A stretch of DNA of 50,714 nt from Acidimicrobiia bacterium (GTDB lineage Bacteria > Actinomycetota > Acidimicrobiia > Spongiisociales > UBA4744): contig JAOTUY010000016.1 of assembly GCA_029863625.1 (NCBI GenBank), positions 1-50,714 on the forward strand. Reading direction: 5' to 3'. This document shows, piece after piece, positions 16,987 to 25,047 of the stretch. The notes under the pieces are model-generated. The model was not told where the DNA came from. It did no database searches and saw only the letters and a program-made list of their open reading frames with translations. Numbering within the stretch: position 1 is the stretch's first letter; every line of letters begins with the position of its first letter. A program made the translations under genes and the position numbers.

Positions 16987-19167
16987 GTGAGCACGACGGC
17001 CGATCAGTCTCAGGAAGCCCCAACAGGCCTGGGGACGTTTGGCGGAGTTTTCACCCCCTCGATCCTCACCATTCTCGGCGTCATCATGTACCTGCGGTTC
17101 GGGTGGGTGGTCGGACAGGCCGGGCTGGTCGGGTCGTTGATCATCGTCACGATCGCGACGGCCATCACCTTCTTGACCGGCCTGTCCATCTCGCAGATCG
17201 CCACCGATCAGCGAATCCGGGCCGGCGGCGCCTACTACATGATCAGCCGCGCCCTAGGGGTCGAGATCGGTGGTGCCATCGGCATACCCCTCTACCTGGC
17301 CCAGGCCCTGTCGGTCGCTCTCTACACAATCGGTTTCGCCGAGAGCGTTTCGCGCGTCTTCCCGATCCTGGACCAGCGGATCGTCGGCCTGGTCACCACC
17401 GTCCTGGTTGCCGCGATCGCTCTCATTTCGGCCCGGGTGGCGATCCGGGCCCAATACTTCATCATGGCCGGGATCGGCTTGTCGCTGCTTTCGTTCTTCC
17501 TTGGACACGCGGCCACGGTGGAGGCGGCAGTGACTTTCGAACCGGTCGGGTTCTGGCAAGTCTTCGCGGTCTTCTTTCCGGCGGTGACCGGCATCATGGC
17601 CGGCGTCAACATGTCCGGCGACCTGGAGAATCCCCGGAGGTCCATTCCCCATGGCACCCTGGCCGCGATCGGGGTCAGCTACCTCATCTACATGGCAATC
17701 CCCTTGTTTCTATCTGAGCGCGCCACCGCCGCCCAACTCGTCGCTGATCCCCTCATCATGCGGAACATCGCTGTCTGGGGTGACGCCATCTTGATCGGCG
17801 TGTGGGGGGCAACCCTCTCGAGTGCCCTCGGCAGCATCCTCGGAGCCCCGCGCATCTTGCAGGCCATCGCCCGGGATAACATCCTCCCCAAGCCGTTGCG
17901 CTTCCTCGGACGGGGAACGGGCCCTAACGACGAGCCGCGCATCGGCACCTTCGTGACCCTCGGACTGGCCCTGACTGCCGTCGCCCTCTTTGACCTCAAC
18001 GTCATCGCCCCGATCCTTACCATGTTCTTCCTGGCCACTTACACGGTCGTCAACATCGTGTCGGCGCTCGAACGACTGTTGCGTAGCCCTTCCTTCCGTC
18101 CCACCTTCAAGGTCCACTGGGGCCTGTCCCTGATCGGCGCCATCGGATGCTCGGTGGTCATGGTCCTTATCGACGCGCCCGCAACGGCCCTATCAGCCGT
18201 GATTGTCCTCGGCGTCTATCTGTGGCTGAAACGACGGGGGCTGAAGAGCACCTGGGGAGATGTCCGCCAGGGAATGTGGCAAGCCATGATCCGTTGGGGG
18301 CTCTTCAACCTGAGGGCCGACGCACAGGCCCGGAGCTGGCGGCCCCATTTCCTTGTGCTGGCAGGCAACCCGGAGAAACGGTGGTACCTCATCGACCTGG
18401 CCAACACCATCTCCCAGGATCGGGGCATCCTCAGCGTCGCAACCATCCTTCCCGAGTCTGCGTCGAGCACCGACCGCAAGAACAGCCTGGCCACCACCAT
18501 CCGGGATCACCTGGAGGAACGAAACGTCGATGCGTTGGTCCGGGTGGTATCGGCTGCCACCCCCTATGAGGGGGCGGCCACCCTGGTCGAGGCTTACGGG
18601 TTGGGCTACCTGGTACCGAACACCGTCTTGCTCGGGGACGGAGAGACCACCGATGATCCAATCGAATACGCGCAGATGATCGCCAGTTTCTACCGGGCCA
18701 ACCGAAACGTCGTGATCGTTCGGGCCGACGCGGACCGCCTCTTTGGTCGGCGTCGCCATATCGACGTCTGGTGGCAGAGCATGCGCGGCAACGGAAGCCT
18801 CATGGTCACCCTCGGCCATCTCATTTCCGCCAGCCTCACCTGGAGCAATGTCGGCCTCCACGTACGCATGATCGTGAAAGATCAGAAGGGTGCCGCCGAA
18901 GCCCGGGCCAACCTGGCCGGGCTCATCTCCTCAACCAGGATGCGGGCCAAAGTCGATGTTATGGTGGATGGCCGGCCGCCCATCGAGGTCATCAGTTCGA
19001 CATCGACCGCCGCCGATCTGACCTTCATCGGGCTTCCCCGGCCCACCGGGGATATCGAGGCCTTCGCCGAACATCTCCGCAACCTGATCAATCAAACGCG
19101 AAACCTCCCTGCTGTTGCTTACGTGTTGGCTGCCGAAGATGTCGCTTTCGACCGGATCCTGCGCTAA
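16987..19167 (+). CDS. SLC12-type cation-chloride cotransporter homologue (APC superfamily)
   Basis: A 726-aa protein. The first membrane helix carries the SLC12 hallmark: Gly-Val-Phe-Thr-Pro-Ser-Ile-Leu-Thr-Ile-Leu-Gly-Val-Ile-Met-Tyr-Leu-Arg-Phe-Gly, then Trp-Val-Val-Gly-Gln-Ala-Gly. About 12 membrane helices run to residue 415 and include Gly-Ile-Met-Ala-Gly-Val-Asn-Met-Ser-Gly-Asp-Leu and Gly-Ala-Pro-Arg-Ile-Leu-Gln-Ala. A soluble C-terminal domain (about 430-726) follows, as in eukaryotic NKCC/KCC proteins. I start at GTG 16987 after AGAAGGAAC. A TACAAT -10-like box lies at 16922-16927. The transported ions are unproven. Confidence 0.88.
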   Translation: MSTTADQSQEAPTGLGTFGGVFTPSILTILGVIMYLRFGWVVGQAGLVGSLIIVTIATAITFLTGLSISQIATDQRIRAGGAYYMISRALGVEIGGAIGIPLYLAQALSVALYTIGFAESVSRVFPILDQRIVGLVTTVLVAAIALISARVAIRAQYFIMAGIGLSLLSFFLGHAATVEAAVTFEPVGFWQVFAVFFPAVTGIMAGVNMSGDLENPRRSIPHGTLAAIGVSYLIYMAIPLFLSERATAAQLVADPLIMRNIAVWGDAILIGVWGATLSSALGSILGAPRILQAIARDNILPKPLRFLGRGTGPNDEPRIGTFVTLGLALTAVALFDLNVIAPILTMFFLATYTVVNIVSALERLLRSPSFRPTFKVHWGLSLIGAIGCSVVMVLIDAPATALSAVIVLGVYLWLKRRGLKSTWGDVRQGMWQAMIRWGLFNLRADAQARSWRPHFLVLAGNPEKRWYLIDLANTISQDRGILSVATILPESASSTDRKNSLATTIRDHLEERNVDALVRVVSAATPYEGAATLVEAYGLGYLVPNTVLLGDGETTDDPIEYAQMIASFYRANRNVVIVRADADRLFGRRRHIDVWWQSMRGNGSLMVTLGHLISASLTWSNVGLHVRMIVKDQKGAAEARANLAGLISSTRMRAKVDVMVDGRPPIEVISSTSTAADLTFIGLPRPTGDIEAFAEHLRNLINQTRNLPAVAYVLAAEDVAFDRILR

Positions 19168-19235
19168 TCGGAGACTTGCGACTCGGGCAACCTGTCGCCG
19201 GGCGTAGGCTGACGGCCTCGACGATGGAGCGATGA

Positions 19236-20150
19236 TTGGGATCGCGGATTCTCAGCACATCAGCCGGCACCAACCGGGAAGCGTTCGCGCCACGCGATTG
19301 GATTCTGTTCGTCTCCATCGGAGTCATCTGGGGGTCCTCTTTCCTGCTGATGGATATCGGCCTCGAAGCTTTCAAGCCGGGATTGATCACCTGGATGCGG
19401 GTGGGCTTGGGGGCTCTGGCCCTCGCGGTCGTGCCAAAAGCTCGAGGCAGAATCGAATCCGACGACCGTCCCCGCTTGATCGCCCTGTCCTTCCTCTGGG
19501 TGGCAATACCCTTCACGCTGTTCCCCATCGCCCAGCAGTACATCAACTCGGCGGTGGCCGGGATGCTCAACGGTGCCTTGCCTCTTTTCGCCGCAGCGGT
19601 TGCCACCCTCATGCTTCGCAAGCTTCCCCACGGAGCTGTGCTGGCGGGACTCATGCTCGGCTTCGTCGGGGTAGCCGCCATCAGCCTGTCGTCGGGAGCG
19701 GAGGGTTCCTCAGAGGCGCTCGGGGTAGGGCTGGTCCTGATAGCCGTCATGTGCTACGGCCTGGCGATCAACATCGCCGCGCCGATCAACCAGAAGTACG
19801 GCTCGCTGATCGTCAACGCGAAGATGCTGGCCTATGCGGCGCTGTGGACCGCACCGCTGGGCGTCACCGGGTTCCTACAATCAGCCTTCGCCTGGGATTC
19901 GTTTCTGGCGATCGCCGCGGCAGGTGCTGTGGGCACCGGGCTTGCTTTCGTGATCATGGGCTCGTTGGTCAGCCGGGTTGGATCAACGAGATCATCGTTC
20001 GCCACGTACATGATTCCAGTTGTTGCGCTCGTTCTCGGGGTCCTCTTCCGCAGCGATAACGTGACCGTGATCTCGCTGATCGGGGTGCTACTCGTCATTG
20101 TGGGGGCGCTACTGGCTTCGCGACGGGAGACGGGGGGCGCGGCGGAGTAG
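19236..20150 (+). CDS. EamA-family (DMT) transporter
   Basis: A 304-aa protein with about 10 membrane helices in two repeated EamA halves. The first half begins Ile-Gly-Val-Ile-Trp-Gly-Ser-Ser-Phe and includes Pro-Gly-Leu-Ile-Thr-Trp-Met-Arg. It continues through Ala-Gly-Met-Leu-Asn-Gly-Ala-Leu-Pro-Leu-Phe and Gly-Phe-Val-Gly-Val-Ala. The second half ends Met-Ile-Pro-Val-Val-Ala-Leu-Val-Leu-Gly-Val-Leu-Phe. Such carriers move amino acids, nucleotide sugars or other metabolites; the substrate here is unknown. The start is TTG 19236, since no ATG or GTG precedes the first helix in frame. The gene lies 68 bp after the cotransporter. Confidence 0.88.
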   Translation: MGSRILSTSAGTNREAFAPRDWILFVSIGVIWGSSFLLMDIGLEAFKPGLITWMRVGLGALALAVVPKARGRIESDDRPRLIALSFLWVAIPFTLFPIAQQYINSAVAGMLNGALPLFAAAVATLMLRKLPHGAVLAGLMLGFVGVAAISLSSGAEGSSEALGVGLVLIAVMCYGLAINIAAPINQKYGSLIVNAKMLAYAALWTAPLGVTGFLQSAFAWDSFLAIAAAGAVGTGLAFVIMGSLVSRVGSTRSSFATYMIPVVALVLGVLFRSDNVTVISLIGVLLVIVGALLASRRETGGAAE

Positions 20151-20162
20151 TCAACCGCGCGG

Positions 20163-20186
20163 CTTCGGTGGGGTATCCCTCCGAAG
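20163..20186 (+). terminator. Hairpin after the EamA gene
   Basis: CTTCGG-T-GGG and CCC-T-CCGAAG pair as a 6+3 bp stem with one T-T mismatch and a short loop, starting 12 bp after the EamA stop. No U-run follows, so termination strength is uncertain. Confidence 0.4.
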
Positions 20187-20215
20187 AGGCCTTCTGCTCT
20201 GACAAGTCCATCTAT

Positions 20216-20251
20216 TAGTTTTGGGTCTAGCGGTAGTTATGGGTCTTACGG
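20216..20251. repeat. Two tandem 18-bp direct repeats upstream of a membrane gene
   Basis: TAGTTTTGGGTCTAGCGG (20216-20233) is followed directly by TAGTTATGGGTCTTACGG (20234-20251), 15 of 18 positions identical. The pair ends 55 bp before the ATG of the next gene. The 18-bp period, somewhat under two helical turns, would suit a regulator that binds direct repeats, but this is inference. Confidence 0.55.
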
Positions 20252-20306
20252 ACTCTGGGAACAGACCGCCGCAGGCCTGGGGTTGGAGAGGCAAAGGAGG
20301 CACGCA

Positions 20307-20753
20307 ATGAGCCATCCACGGGATCGGTACTACCGGGTCCTCTATGGCGTCGCAGCCGTGTACGACATCGTGTTGGGGATCATCTTCCTGTTCTTCGGCC
20401 GGTGGGCTTTCGACGCCTTGGACATCGCAGACAAGTACCCGGAGGGAGGGTTTCTACCGCTGGTCGGAGCATTCGTTCTGGTCCTCGGAGTCGGCTACTA
20501 CTTGATCTGGCGGGGCGATCTCTGGCGAAATCGGGATCTGGTGGCGATTGGAGCCCTCTACAAGCTCGCCTACACCGGGGTTGGCATCTACATCGCCGTC
20601 ACCGATGAGGTACCGCACGCCGTATTCCTCTGGGGTTTTGGAGTAGCCGATGGGGTGTTCCTGGTGCTGATGGTCGAGTGTTTGCTGTACTTGTACCGGC
20701 ATCGACCCGCACCGCAGGCGACCCCCCGGGGGGTCGAGCAAGCCGGGCAGTAA
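20307..20753 (+). CDS. Small four-helix membrane protein, 148 aa
   Basis: A strong AAAGGAGG ribosome site places the start at ATG 20307; the frame is open a little further upstream. Four hydrophobic segments are visible: about residues 14-32 (Val-Ala-Ala-Val-Tyr-Asp-Ile-Val-Leu-Gly-Ile-Ile-Phe-Leu), 50-66, 80-97 and 103-123. A polar C-terminal tail follows. Charges in the loops are sparse, as in small integral membrane proteins of unknown function. It converges with the next gene, with 4 bp between the stops. Confidence 0.8.
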   Translation: MSHPRDRYYRVLYGVAAVYDIVLGIIFLFFGRWAFDALDIADKYPEGGFLPLVGAFVLVLGVGYYLIWRGDLWRNRDLVAIGALYKLAYTGVGIYIAVTDEVPHAVFLWGFGVADGVFLVLMVECLLYLYRHRPAPQATPRGVEQAGQ

Positions 20754-20757
20754 CGCG

Positions 20758-21270
20758 TCAGACCAGTTCCCCCAACATAACCAGGACCGCACCGACGACC
20801 ACGAGTCCCGCGTGGACCGCGATGAGCATCCACCGGCCCCGGGCGAACGGTGCGTCGAATGGGCGCGGCACCGGCGCCCAGCGGTACCAGAACCACCCTC
20901 CCAGCGTGCCGCCTACCAGCACCCCGGCGGTCATCACCCACCAACCAACCCGGCTGAGAGCAGAGCCGTCGAATCCGAGGGCGACTGTCAATAGGCTCGC
21001 CAATACCAGCCCGGCCGGAACCGCCAACAGATACCGCCACCGCGGTTGGCGCAGGCTTTTCGCCAGCAGGACCGGCATGGATACCCACCCGCCGATCATC
21101 AGCCCGCTCGCAACCCAACCTGCATCGCCGGTGAGGCTCACGAGAAGGAAGATCCCTCCCAATGCGGTGGCACTCACCGCGGTGAGTCGTTTGACACGGC
21201 TCGCAAAACCCGGATTAGGGGACATTTCTACCGGAGGTGCTGCGCGGCGCACAGATGCGCGACGCATCAT
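20758..21270 (-). CDS. Membrane protein, 170 aa, coupled to the radical SAM gene
   Basis: About four hydrophobic segments follow a basic N-terminus: Ala-Val-Ser-Ala-Thr-Ala-Leu-Gly-Gly-Ile-Phe-Leu-Leu, Ala-Gly-Trp-Val-Ala-Ser-Gly-Leu-Met-Ile, Tyr-Leu-Leu-Ala-Val-Pro-Ala-Gly-Leu-Val, and a C-terminal pair. I choose ATG 21270 because it overlaps the stop of the upstream radical SAM gene as ATGA; ATG 21225 would give a shorter product. I do not recognise the family. Translational coupling suggests that the two proteins work together. Confidence 0.65.
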   Translation of the reverse strand: MMRRASVRRAAPPVEMSPNPGFASRVKRLTAVSATALGGIFLLVSLTGDAGWVASGLMIGGWVSMPVLLAKSLRQPRWRYLLAVPAGLVLASLLTVALGFDGSALSRVGWWVMTAGVLVGGTLGGWFWYRWAPVPRPFDAPFARGRWMLIAVHAGLVVVGAVLVMLGELV

Positions 21271-22592
21271 GCACCTACGGTCGGTATCGGGCCGGAGGCC
21301 AGCTGGGTCTTGAAACCCTGCCGCCGGCGGGCGGTGGCTTCCTTCGAATAGAGGCGCAGCCCGAGCGCGAGACCCTGCATCTCGAGGTCCTCTACGGTCA
21401 TTCGTTTGGGCTCGAAATTGACATCGAACAGGGTGCACCTCTCCCATGCTCCGGGTTCGAGAATGCGGCCTTCGGCCAGTAGTCGCTCATAGAGGGGGGT
21501 GCCCGGGAAGGGAGTGAGCGCAGTGATCTGCACGTCAAACGGCAGGGTCTTCTCCACGAACTGCTCGATGGCTTCGAACACCTCGGGACCATCTCCGTCC
21601 AGACCGAGCACAAAGCAGGCATTCACGGCAATACCGTTGGACTGGATTATCTCAATCGCCCGGTAGTAGCCATCGATCTGCTTGCGTTTCCAATTGTGTT
21701 TCAGCTCCAGACCCTCGAGCCCTTGCTTGGTGGGGCTTTCCAGCCCTATGAGAAGCTCCCGGCACCCTGCCTCTTTCAAGAGCCGGAGCAACTCCAGGTC
21801 GTCGGCCACCGAAACGTCGGTCTCGGTGAACCAACGCAGACCGAGACCCCCCATCGCCTCGGCGAGTTCGCGGCCGTAATGCTTGTTCACAAAAGTGTTG
21901 TCGTCGGCCAGCTCCAAGAACGGCTCATCTGTCCAGATCGCCTTGATGGCTTCGATCTCGGCAATGACCCTTGGTACCGGCTTCTGCTTGTAACGACTGG
22001 TCAGCAGGATCGAACTGGCACAGAATTCGCAGTGCCATGGGCACCCCCGCTGGGTCTGCACGGTGAGCCGGTTGTACCGCTCCGGGTCGAGCAGATCGAA
22101 GCGGGGGATCGGCGCGTCGGCGAGGTCATAGGCGATACCATCCGATGAGTACACCCCGGCCAAACGACCCGCCTCCATGTCGGCCACTACTCGCGGCCAG
22201 GCGGGCTCACCTTCGCCAACGACCACCGCATCGCAATGCTCCAATGCCTCATCCGGAAGGCAAGAGACATGGAGACCTCCGATAACTGTTGGTACTCCTT
22301 CTGCCCGGTACAGGTCCGCCAACTGATAGGCGTCCTTGACCTGGGCCGTATACGAGGAGAAAGCGGCCAGGTCGCATTCGGGAAGCTCGCCGATATCACG
22401 GATATCTGCCACCTCGACGTACTCGACCTCATGACGCTCCGGTGTAAGAGCGGCCAGCGTAAGGAGCGAAAGGCTGGGAAGCGAGGCAATAGCCTTTCCT
22501 CGCTCCGCAAAGCCCGGGAGGGTGAGTCCTATCTGCGAGAGAATCGGGTTATGCACCCGTATTCCGCTCATAGCGATCAGTGCGATTCTCAC
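21267..22592 (-). CDS. B12-binding-domain radical SAM protein
   Basis: A 441-aa protein. Residues 1-150 match a cobalamin-binding Rossmann domain with Gly-Gly-Leu-His-Val-Ser-Cys-Leu-Pro-Asp-Glu-Ala and Gly-Glu-Gly-Glu-Pro. The radical SAM domain follows, with the [4Fe-4S] Cys triad in Arg-Gly-Cys-Pro-Trp-His-Cys-Glu-Phe-Cys (Cys184, Cys188, Cys191), Leu-Ala-Asp-Asp-Asn-Thr-Phe-Val-Asn, and Ile-Gly-Leu-Glu-Ser. The class includes C-methyltransferases and ring-forming enzymes on lipids, antibiotics and cofactors. The N-terminal B12 domain lacks an obvious Asp-x-His-x-x-Gly, common in this class. The start is GTG 22592 after GAGGAGG. The substrate is unknown. Confidence 0.9.
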   Translation of the reverse strand: MRIALIAMSGIRVHNPILSQIGLTLPGFAERGKAIASLPSLSLLTLAALTPERHEVEYVEVADIRDIGELPECDLAAFSSYTAQVKDAYQLADLYRAEGVPTVIGGLHVSCLPDEALEHCDAVVVGEGEPAWPRVVADMEAGRLAGVYSSDGIAYDLADAPIPRFDLLDPERYNRLTVQTQRGCPWHCEFCASSILLTSRYKQKPVPRVIAEIEAIKAIWTDEPFLELADDNTFVNKHYGRELAEAMGGLGLRWFTETDVSVADDLELLRLLKEAGCRELLIGLESPTKQGLEGLELKHNWKRKQIDGYYRAIEIIQSNGIAVNACFVLGLDGDGPEVFEAIEQFVEKTLPFDVQITALTPFPGTPLYERLLAEGRILEPGAWERCTLFDVNFEPKRMTVEDLEMQGLALGLRLYSKEATARRRQGFKTQLASGPIPTVGA

Positions 22593-22775
22593 GGGGCCCT
22601 ACCTCCTCATCGTTGGCAGACGCGCATCGTATATGATCAAATCAAGAGGAACCAGCGCCAAGAGTCGAAGGTCCCGACAGAAAGCCGCCCGGAGCGGTCG
22701 TGTGGGCTCGGGTCAGGCTGCGTTTGAGCGAAAACCGACCTGTGTCATCATCGATGGTCTCGTGAACGGAGCTCA

Positions 22776-23417
22776 ATGGAAAAGGCGACTGATAGAGACC
22801 TTGGGGTCGGTCCTCGGGTCGGACTGGCTCGCTCGATCGTTGGAATGTTCCGTCGGCCTGCGCTAACTCTCGAGGAGTTCGCCAAAGTGCCGTCCGGGTG
22901 GAGGCGTGGTCTCACCCTGATGGCTCTCATGGCGCTGGCCTACACCGTCGTAGACGTGCAACTGGCCTTCAACGGGGTTGCTCCAATTCCCGATCCGTTC
23001 CTTCGTATCCCCGCCGGTGAGTACTACAAGTGGGCGGCACTGTTCTACGGCGCGGCCATCCTCGCCGGCTGGTTGCTGGCTACCGGTGTGATGCAGCTGG
23101 CCGCCCGCGCCGCGGGCGGTGTCGGTGAGTTCGAGAGCCTCGTGGCCGCCACGGGACTGGCCACCGCCGTGGCGACGCTCCCCACCCTCATCCCCGACCT
23201 GATCACCTCCACGTCGGGGATCTACGACACCTGGGCGACCTCAGGCCTGTCGACAGCACTCCCCTGGCTATACATGGCTCTCTACGTTTTCCTCTTTCTC
23301 GTCTACTACCCGCTGGCGGTTGCTGCCGTCCACGATGTTTCGCGGGGTCGAGCGATAGTGATTGGACTCACCGGCTACCTCCTGTACCAAGGCTTCATCT
23401 TCATCTTCATCCGCTGA
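22776..23417 (+). CDS. Yip1-family membrane protein
   Basis: A 213-aa protein. It opens with a soluble head whose Phe-Arg-Arg-Pro-Ala-Leu-Thr-Leu-Glu-Glu-Phe stretch matches the usual start of bacterial Yip1 proteins. About five membrane helices follow, from residue 47 to the C-terminus (Ala-Leu-Met-Ala-Leu-Ala-Tyr-Thr-Val-Val through Tyr-Gln-Gly-Phe-Ile-Phe-Ile-Phe). A family-type Glu-Phe-Glu-Ser-Leu-Val-Ala-Ala-Thr-Gly segment sits before helix 3. The bacterial role is not established. GGAG lies shortly before ATG 22776. It diverges from the radical SAM gene. Confidence 0.75.
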   Translation: MEKATDRDLGVGPRVGLARSIVGMFRRPALTLEEFAKVPSGWRRGLTLMALMALAYTVVDVQLAFNGVAPIPDPFLRIPAGEYYKWAALFYGAAILAGWLLATGVMQLAARAAGGVGEFESLVAATGLATAVATLPTLIPDLITSTSGIYDTWATSGLSTALPWLYMALYVFLFLVYYPLAVAAVHDVSRGRAIVIGLTGYLLYQGFIFIFIR

Positions 23418-23571
23418 GCATCCCGATGTGGGTGTCCGGGAGAAGGCGCTTGCCGGAGGCACGGATAACCAAGGAGGGTTCGCTGCGTGCCGACGGTCAC
23501 TATCGGCAAGAATGTGAATGTAAGAGAGTTGCCACGGATAGTTCTGTCGTTCGGCGAAAGGCGGTGTGTGA

Positions 23572-24357
23572 GTGGGCCAGCCGAGTCGCCCCCGCCGGGT
23601 GGAGGTGAGACCTTTTCCAGCGAGTCGACGGGTCGTGACCCAAGCGTTGCGAGCCGGCCGACGGATAGCCCCGGTGCACGGTCTGATCAGCGTGGATGTC
23701 ACCGAGGCCCGACGTCGCCTCGAGTCGGCTCAGACGCCGCAGTCGTTCACGGCGTTCTTGGTGGCGTCGGTGGGTCGGGCGGCTGCTGCCCACCCTGAGG
23801 TGCACGCCTACCGCAACTGGCGCGGCCAACTGATGATTCATCACCACGTCGACATCGCCGTGCTGGTAGAAGTACACACACCGGAGGGATTGTTCCCCCT
23901 CGCCCACCTGGTCCGTGACGCCGACCTGCGAGACGTGAACGACATCAGCACCGAGATCCGCCGGGTCAAGGCCGACCCGACTTCCAGCCGCAGCGGTCAG
24001 CTACTGGCACGGGTCACACCGGTTGCCGCCAAGATCCCAGGCGCCGTCCCGCTGTTCTACCGGCTCATGGCACGGTCGGTGCGGATGCGCAGAATGGCTG
24101 GCACCGTGGCTGTCACCTCGGTTGGGATGTTTGCCGGTGGCGGGGGCTTCGGCATCGGGTTTCCAACGGTGCTGACACTGAGTGTCCTCGTCGGTGGGTT
24201 GAGCGAGCGCCCCCGGGCCATTGACGGCAGAGTCGAACCAAGCGAAGTACTCGATCTCACGGTTACGGTCGACCACAACGTAGTCGACGGCGCGCCGGCA
24301 GCTCGGTTCGTGGCAGACATGCGCCGGCTAATCGAAACAGCAGAAGTCCTGCAGTAG
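23572..24357 (+). CDS. Stand-alone 2-oxoacid dehydrogenase E2-like acyltransferase domain
   Basis: A 261-aa protein built only of the E2 catalytic (chloramphenicol-acetyltransferase-like) fold. Residues 35-50 hold the Ile-Ala-Pro-Val-His-Gly-Leu-Ile-Ser-Val-Asp-Val entry strand, and Ser-Phe-Thr-Ala-Phe-Leu-Val-Ala-Ser-Val is the first helix. The catalytic motif is Asp-His-Asn-Val-Val-Asp-Gly-Ala-Pro (His235). There is no lipoyl domain, no E3-binding domain and no E1/E3 neighbour, so it is not a standard dehydrogenase subunit; a free acyltransferase is plausible. The frame is closed by TGA directly before GTG 23572; GTG 23599 is an alternative. A perfect AAGGAGGG points instead to GTG 23487, in another frame. 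Confidence 0.8.
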   Translation: MGQPSRPRRVEVRPFPASRRVVTQALRAGRRIAPVHGLISVDVTEARRRLESAQTPQSFTAFLVASVGRAAAAHPEVHAYRNWRGQLMIHHHVDIAVLVEVHTPEGLFPLAHLVRDADLRDVNDISTEIRRVKADPTSSRSGQLLARVTPVAAKIPGAVPLFYRLMARSVRMRRMAGTVAVTSVGMFAGGGGFGIGFPTVLTLSVLVGGLSERPRAIDGRVEPSEVLDLTVTVDHNVVDGAPAARFVADMRRLIETAEVLQ

Positions 24358-24636
24358 GGGCCCTCAACGCGGTCTGTGCGCCTTTGTGGAACTCGACTAA
24401 CCCCGCAACGGCTATCGCCTTCTTCGGACTACAGCGTCCGACCGAGCGGCCCGATCGTCCCCGGCATGGCGCGCCCCCTATCGAAATCCGATCGAAAGGG
24501 AGCGCACGAGAAAGACCAGCCGGCGGACCTCCACGGCACCGGGCATTCACAGCCGGTCACGTTGTCTCCGCACTGCGTTCACAAGTTCTCCACATCAGGG
24601 CGAGATCCTGGCGTTATCGAATCGAGAAAGGAATCG

Positions 24637-25029
24637 ATGATGTTGAGACGACGAGGCCCGTTTGGGGTTTTCCTGATGGTGGGCGTTGGTGTCTTAGTGG
24701 GGGCTACCCTCTTTGGCGGTTCTGGAGCGGTCGGCGGCCTGGTAGCCGCACCCCTTCTGGTGTTGGGATTCTTGTTCAAGATCGTTCTGTTCTTCATGCT
24801 CTTCGGTCTGGTATCCAGACTGTTCGCCAGCCTCGGTGGGCGAGATAAGAGCTGGTCCGGCCCATCGCACGAGTGGTGGTCTGATGAGGTCCGCTCGCGC
24901 CGGAACGGCCGGAGCAGATCGTCAGAGAGTGACGTGGGCAAACCGCAGAATGATCGCTTCGAGGAGTGGCACCGAATGGCCCATGCCCGACAGGAAGTGG
25001 ACGATCACACCCCGCCTTTTGAGGAGTGA
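24637..25029 (+). CDS. Small membrane protein upstream of a two-component system, 130 aa
   Basis: AAAGGA precedes ATG 24637. Residues 8-27 and 35-60 are two hydrophobic helices (Phe-Leu-Met-Val-Gly-Val-Gly-Val-Leu-Val and Phe-Lys-Ile-Val-Leu-Phe-Phe-Met-Leu-Phe). The last 65 residues are charged and probably disordered, with Trp, Arg, Ser and Glu enriched. It lies 18 bp before the response regulator in the same direction, so it may share the transcript and act as sensor partner or regulated product. The family is unknown. Confidence 0.7.
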   Translation: MMLRRRGPFGVFLMVGVGVLVGATLFGGSGAVGGLVAAPLLVLGFLFKIVLFFMLFGLVSRLFASLGGRDKSWSGPSHEWWSDEVRSRRNGRSRSSESDVGKPQNDRFEEWHRMAHARQEVDDHTPPFEE

Positions 25030-25047
25030 GCGACCACACTATGAGTC

